From the NCBI GenBank assembly GCA_963773875.1, contig CAVZCV010000001.1, forward strand, positions 1 to 64,000: 64,000 bases of DNA, written 5' to 3'. The position numbers were made by a program, and so were the translations under genes. Positions 62,422 through 64,000 of this stretch are shown here, piece after piece (the first letter of the stretch is position 1; each line of letters opens with the position of its first letter). The stretch comes from CAVTYH01 sp963773875 (GTDB taxonomy: Bacteria > Planctomycetota > Planctomycetia > Pirellulales > JADZDJ01). Under the pieces are notes generated by a model. The model was not told the DNA's origin. It ran no database searches and worked only from the letters and a program-made list of their open reading frames with translations.

Positions 62422-63578
62422 ATGACCGCACAAACCTTGCGAACTCGCAGCTTGAAAGATCTGGCGGATATGGCGCAAGCGCGGCGTGCATGGCTGGAAT
62501 TCCATGCGAAAAGACCAACTTGTTCGTGCCTTAGTTCAGTCCGCATCTAAAAATGGCACAGCGGCAAAGGCCAGCTCGAAGAAGGCGGTTCCGACGAGTC
62601 GTTCCATGAAGCGAACGGTTCAGCGATCGCGGAGCAACATAGGCAACAACGGCTCGGCTCGCTCTACGGCCCGAACGACGCAGAATCCTCGGATTGTTAA
62701 GCGCCTGGAACAAGCGAAGCTGCGGCTGATGCGCCAAAGATTCTGGCGACGGATGGACTCGATGGCCGCAATGGTGTGGCCGCAAAAGATCGCCTTGTGG
62801 TCATGGTTCGTGGTCCCTTTTGGCTGCACGCCTATTGGGAACTGACGCCGGCGGGAATTGTCCGAGCGCAGGCAGCGCTTGGTGAATTGTGGCATTCGGC
62901 AAAGCCGATTTTACGATTGATTCATGTTTCATCGCCGGGTTCGTCAACCGCGTCGGAGCGCGTGTGCCGCGATATCAGCATTCATGGCGGTGTGAAGAAC
63001 TGGTATATCGACGTGAACGACCCTCCACAGACGTATCGCCTGGAAATTGGTTATCTGGCGGCGACCGGTCGGTTCTTCTCGCTGGCGCACAGCAATACAG
63101 TTTCTACGCCTGCTTCGACCACGAGCGAAAAGCTCGATAATCACTGGACCGACGTCGTTGAGAATTGTGACAAAATCTACGCTATGAGTGGCGGCTATTC
63201 GACTGAATCCAATTCCGGCGAATTGCAGGAAGTCCTGGAAGAGCGTTTGCGCCGTCCTGTTGGGGGGTCGCTCGGCAATCGATACGGCGGCGGCGTTGAG
63301 GCATTGGTGCCGCGCGATCGAGCGGTCCGATTTCATGTGGAAGCCGAGATGATCATTCACGGCACTACACATCCCGATGTGGCAGTCACTTTGCAAGGCG
63401 CACCAATCAAATTGCGCCGGACGGCACCTTCAGCGTGCGGCTCGATCTTCCCAATCGCCGGCAGGTCATTCCGTTAACGGCAGCCACGAAAGATGGCACC
63501 TCACAACGGACGATCGTGTTGGCAGTGGAACGCAATACAAAAGTGATGGAGCCGGTGAATCAGGAGCAAGGACCGTAG
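62422..63578 (+). CDS. Rho-N/DUF4912 protein (three frameshifts)
   Basis: ATG 62422 gives MTAQTLRTRSLKDLADMAQA; the next frame continues HGWNSMRKDQLVRALVQSAS, together a Rho-N/SAP-like helical domain. A basic linker follows (KASSKKAVPTSRSMKRTVQR), then DUF4912 from DRLVVMVRGPFWLHAYWELT to NWYIDVNDPPQTYRLEIGY. Frame changes are near 62485, 62738 and 63409; the final frame reads PDGTFSVRLDLPNRRQVIPL and stops at 63576-63578. About 385 residues. DUF4912 proteins often neighbour GH57-type enzymes; none is complete here. Function unknown, perhaps nucleic-acid or glycan binding. Confidence 0.75.
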
Positions 63579-63756
63579 CGGGTACGAGTAGGCAGTTTCG
63601 TCGATTCATTGGGCTGTGACCCTCGTCGCTTTTGCCGGTCTTCATCGACTGCCCCTTGTCGCTCCTGCCGCCCGACAGCATTATGTGCACTGGGGCTGCG
63701 CGATCTCAGCATATCGCAAGGACCCCCCTACTGCTTACCGCCCACTGCAATTTGCC

Positions 63757-64000
63757 GTGTCGAAAGATATCAAGCCAATCCTGGACGGCTGGGAACATGA
63801 TCCCGAGCGATTTTCGGTCCGGATCATCAAAGGTGATGATGGACGCGACAAGATTCAGGTCCGGCTAGATCTTGGCATTTTGCAGATGGAAGTCGACGGC
63901 CGGCCGGATGGCGAACGACCGGAAGATCAGGAATCGTGGCTGGAAGTTTTTCGCCGTCGCCAGAAAGAGCATGATGCCGCCCATCCTGACGGCGCCTCGT
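63757..64000 (+). CDS. Conserved hypothetical protein, truncated by the window end
   Basis: From GTG 63757 an open frame of 81 codons runs to the edge: VSKDIKPILDGWEHDPERFS, VRIIKGDDGRDKIQVRLDLG, ILQMEVDGRPDGERPEDQES, WLEVFRRRQKEHDAAHPDG. I have seen this opening in planctomycete proteins often listed as UvrB/UVR-domain containing, but that domain would be downstream and is not visible. No ribosome site is clear, so the start could be elsewhere. Confidence 0.6.
   Translation, partial: MSKDIKPILDGWEHDPERFSVRIIKGDDGRDKIQVRLDLGILQMEVDGRPDGERPEDQESWLEVFRRRQKEHDAAHPDGAS

Overview
The window reads as one contig of a planctomycete, probably Pirellulales-like (inference from gene content; no marker gene was compared). 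The signs are a PEP-CTERM protein built of T5SS/PEP-CTERM-type repeats, a DUF1080 protein, a Cys-rich porin fragment, a Tyr/Gly-rich secreted protein, TatC with a huge periplasmic insert, a Rho_N-DUF4912 protein, secreted glycosidases, short operons on both strands and many intergenic hairpin repeats.

Layout. 1-4187: a left-truncated GH79-like glycosidase and two tandem flavin halogenases sharing a near-identical 990-bp core. 4255-7840: a secreted glycosidase-like protein, a 3' tRNA-Leu fragment, repeats and a deleted Y1 (REP-associated) transposase with REP-like hairpins. 7841-10747: SDR, DUF1080 protein, class II fructose bisphosphatase. 11006-14397: three-gene operon GH27 - jelly-roll protein - GH43. 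14714-21056: PEP-CTERM protein, alpha/beta hydrolase, cyclophilin, GH10-like protein. 21309-26342: purC, aroDE, ribH, nusB, ftsY. 26704-32179: damaged porin, PII protein plus beta-carbonic anhydrase, tatC, YRPYY protein. 32215-37619: nnrD, larB, accB-accC, PPi-type phosphofructokinase. 37660-41329: hisB, hisC, hisD; hisH and hisA lie at 47500-49153 on the other strand. 41434-45720: prepilin peptidase and an ArsR - rhodanese - CoA-disulfide reductase/rhodanese operon with a 20-bp palindromic operator. 49260-52776: EF-G paralogue and serine acetyltransferase. 53399-61579: a complete F1Fo ATP synthase operon, minus strand, order atpZ-I-B-E-F-H-A-G-D-C. 62422-64000: DUF4912 protein and a right-truncated conserved protein.

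Two themes cut across the window. First, at least eleven genes, including essential ones (purC, ribH, ftsY, atpG), are interrupted by single-base indels while both sides stay conserved. This is best explained by residual sequencing error, so most frameshifts should not be read as pseudogenes. Second, intergenic spaces hold several unrelated families of inverted repeats made of short repeated words, often touching a stop codon or lying just before a start codon. They occupy four junctions of the atp operon as well as nusB-ftsY, accB-accC, ompA-hisH, hisH-hisA and hisA-EF-G.

No CRISPR array, complete mobile element, rRNA or intact tRNA was seen.
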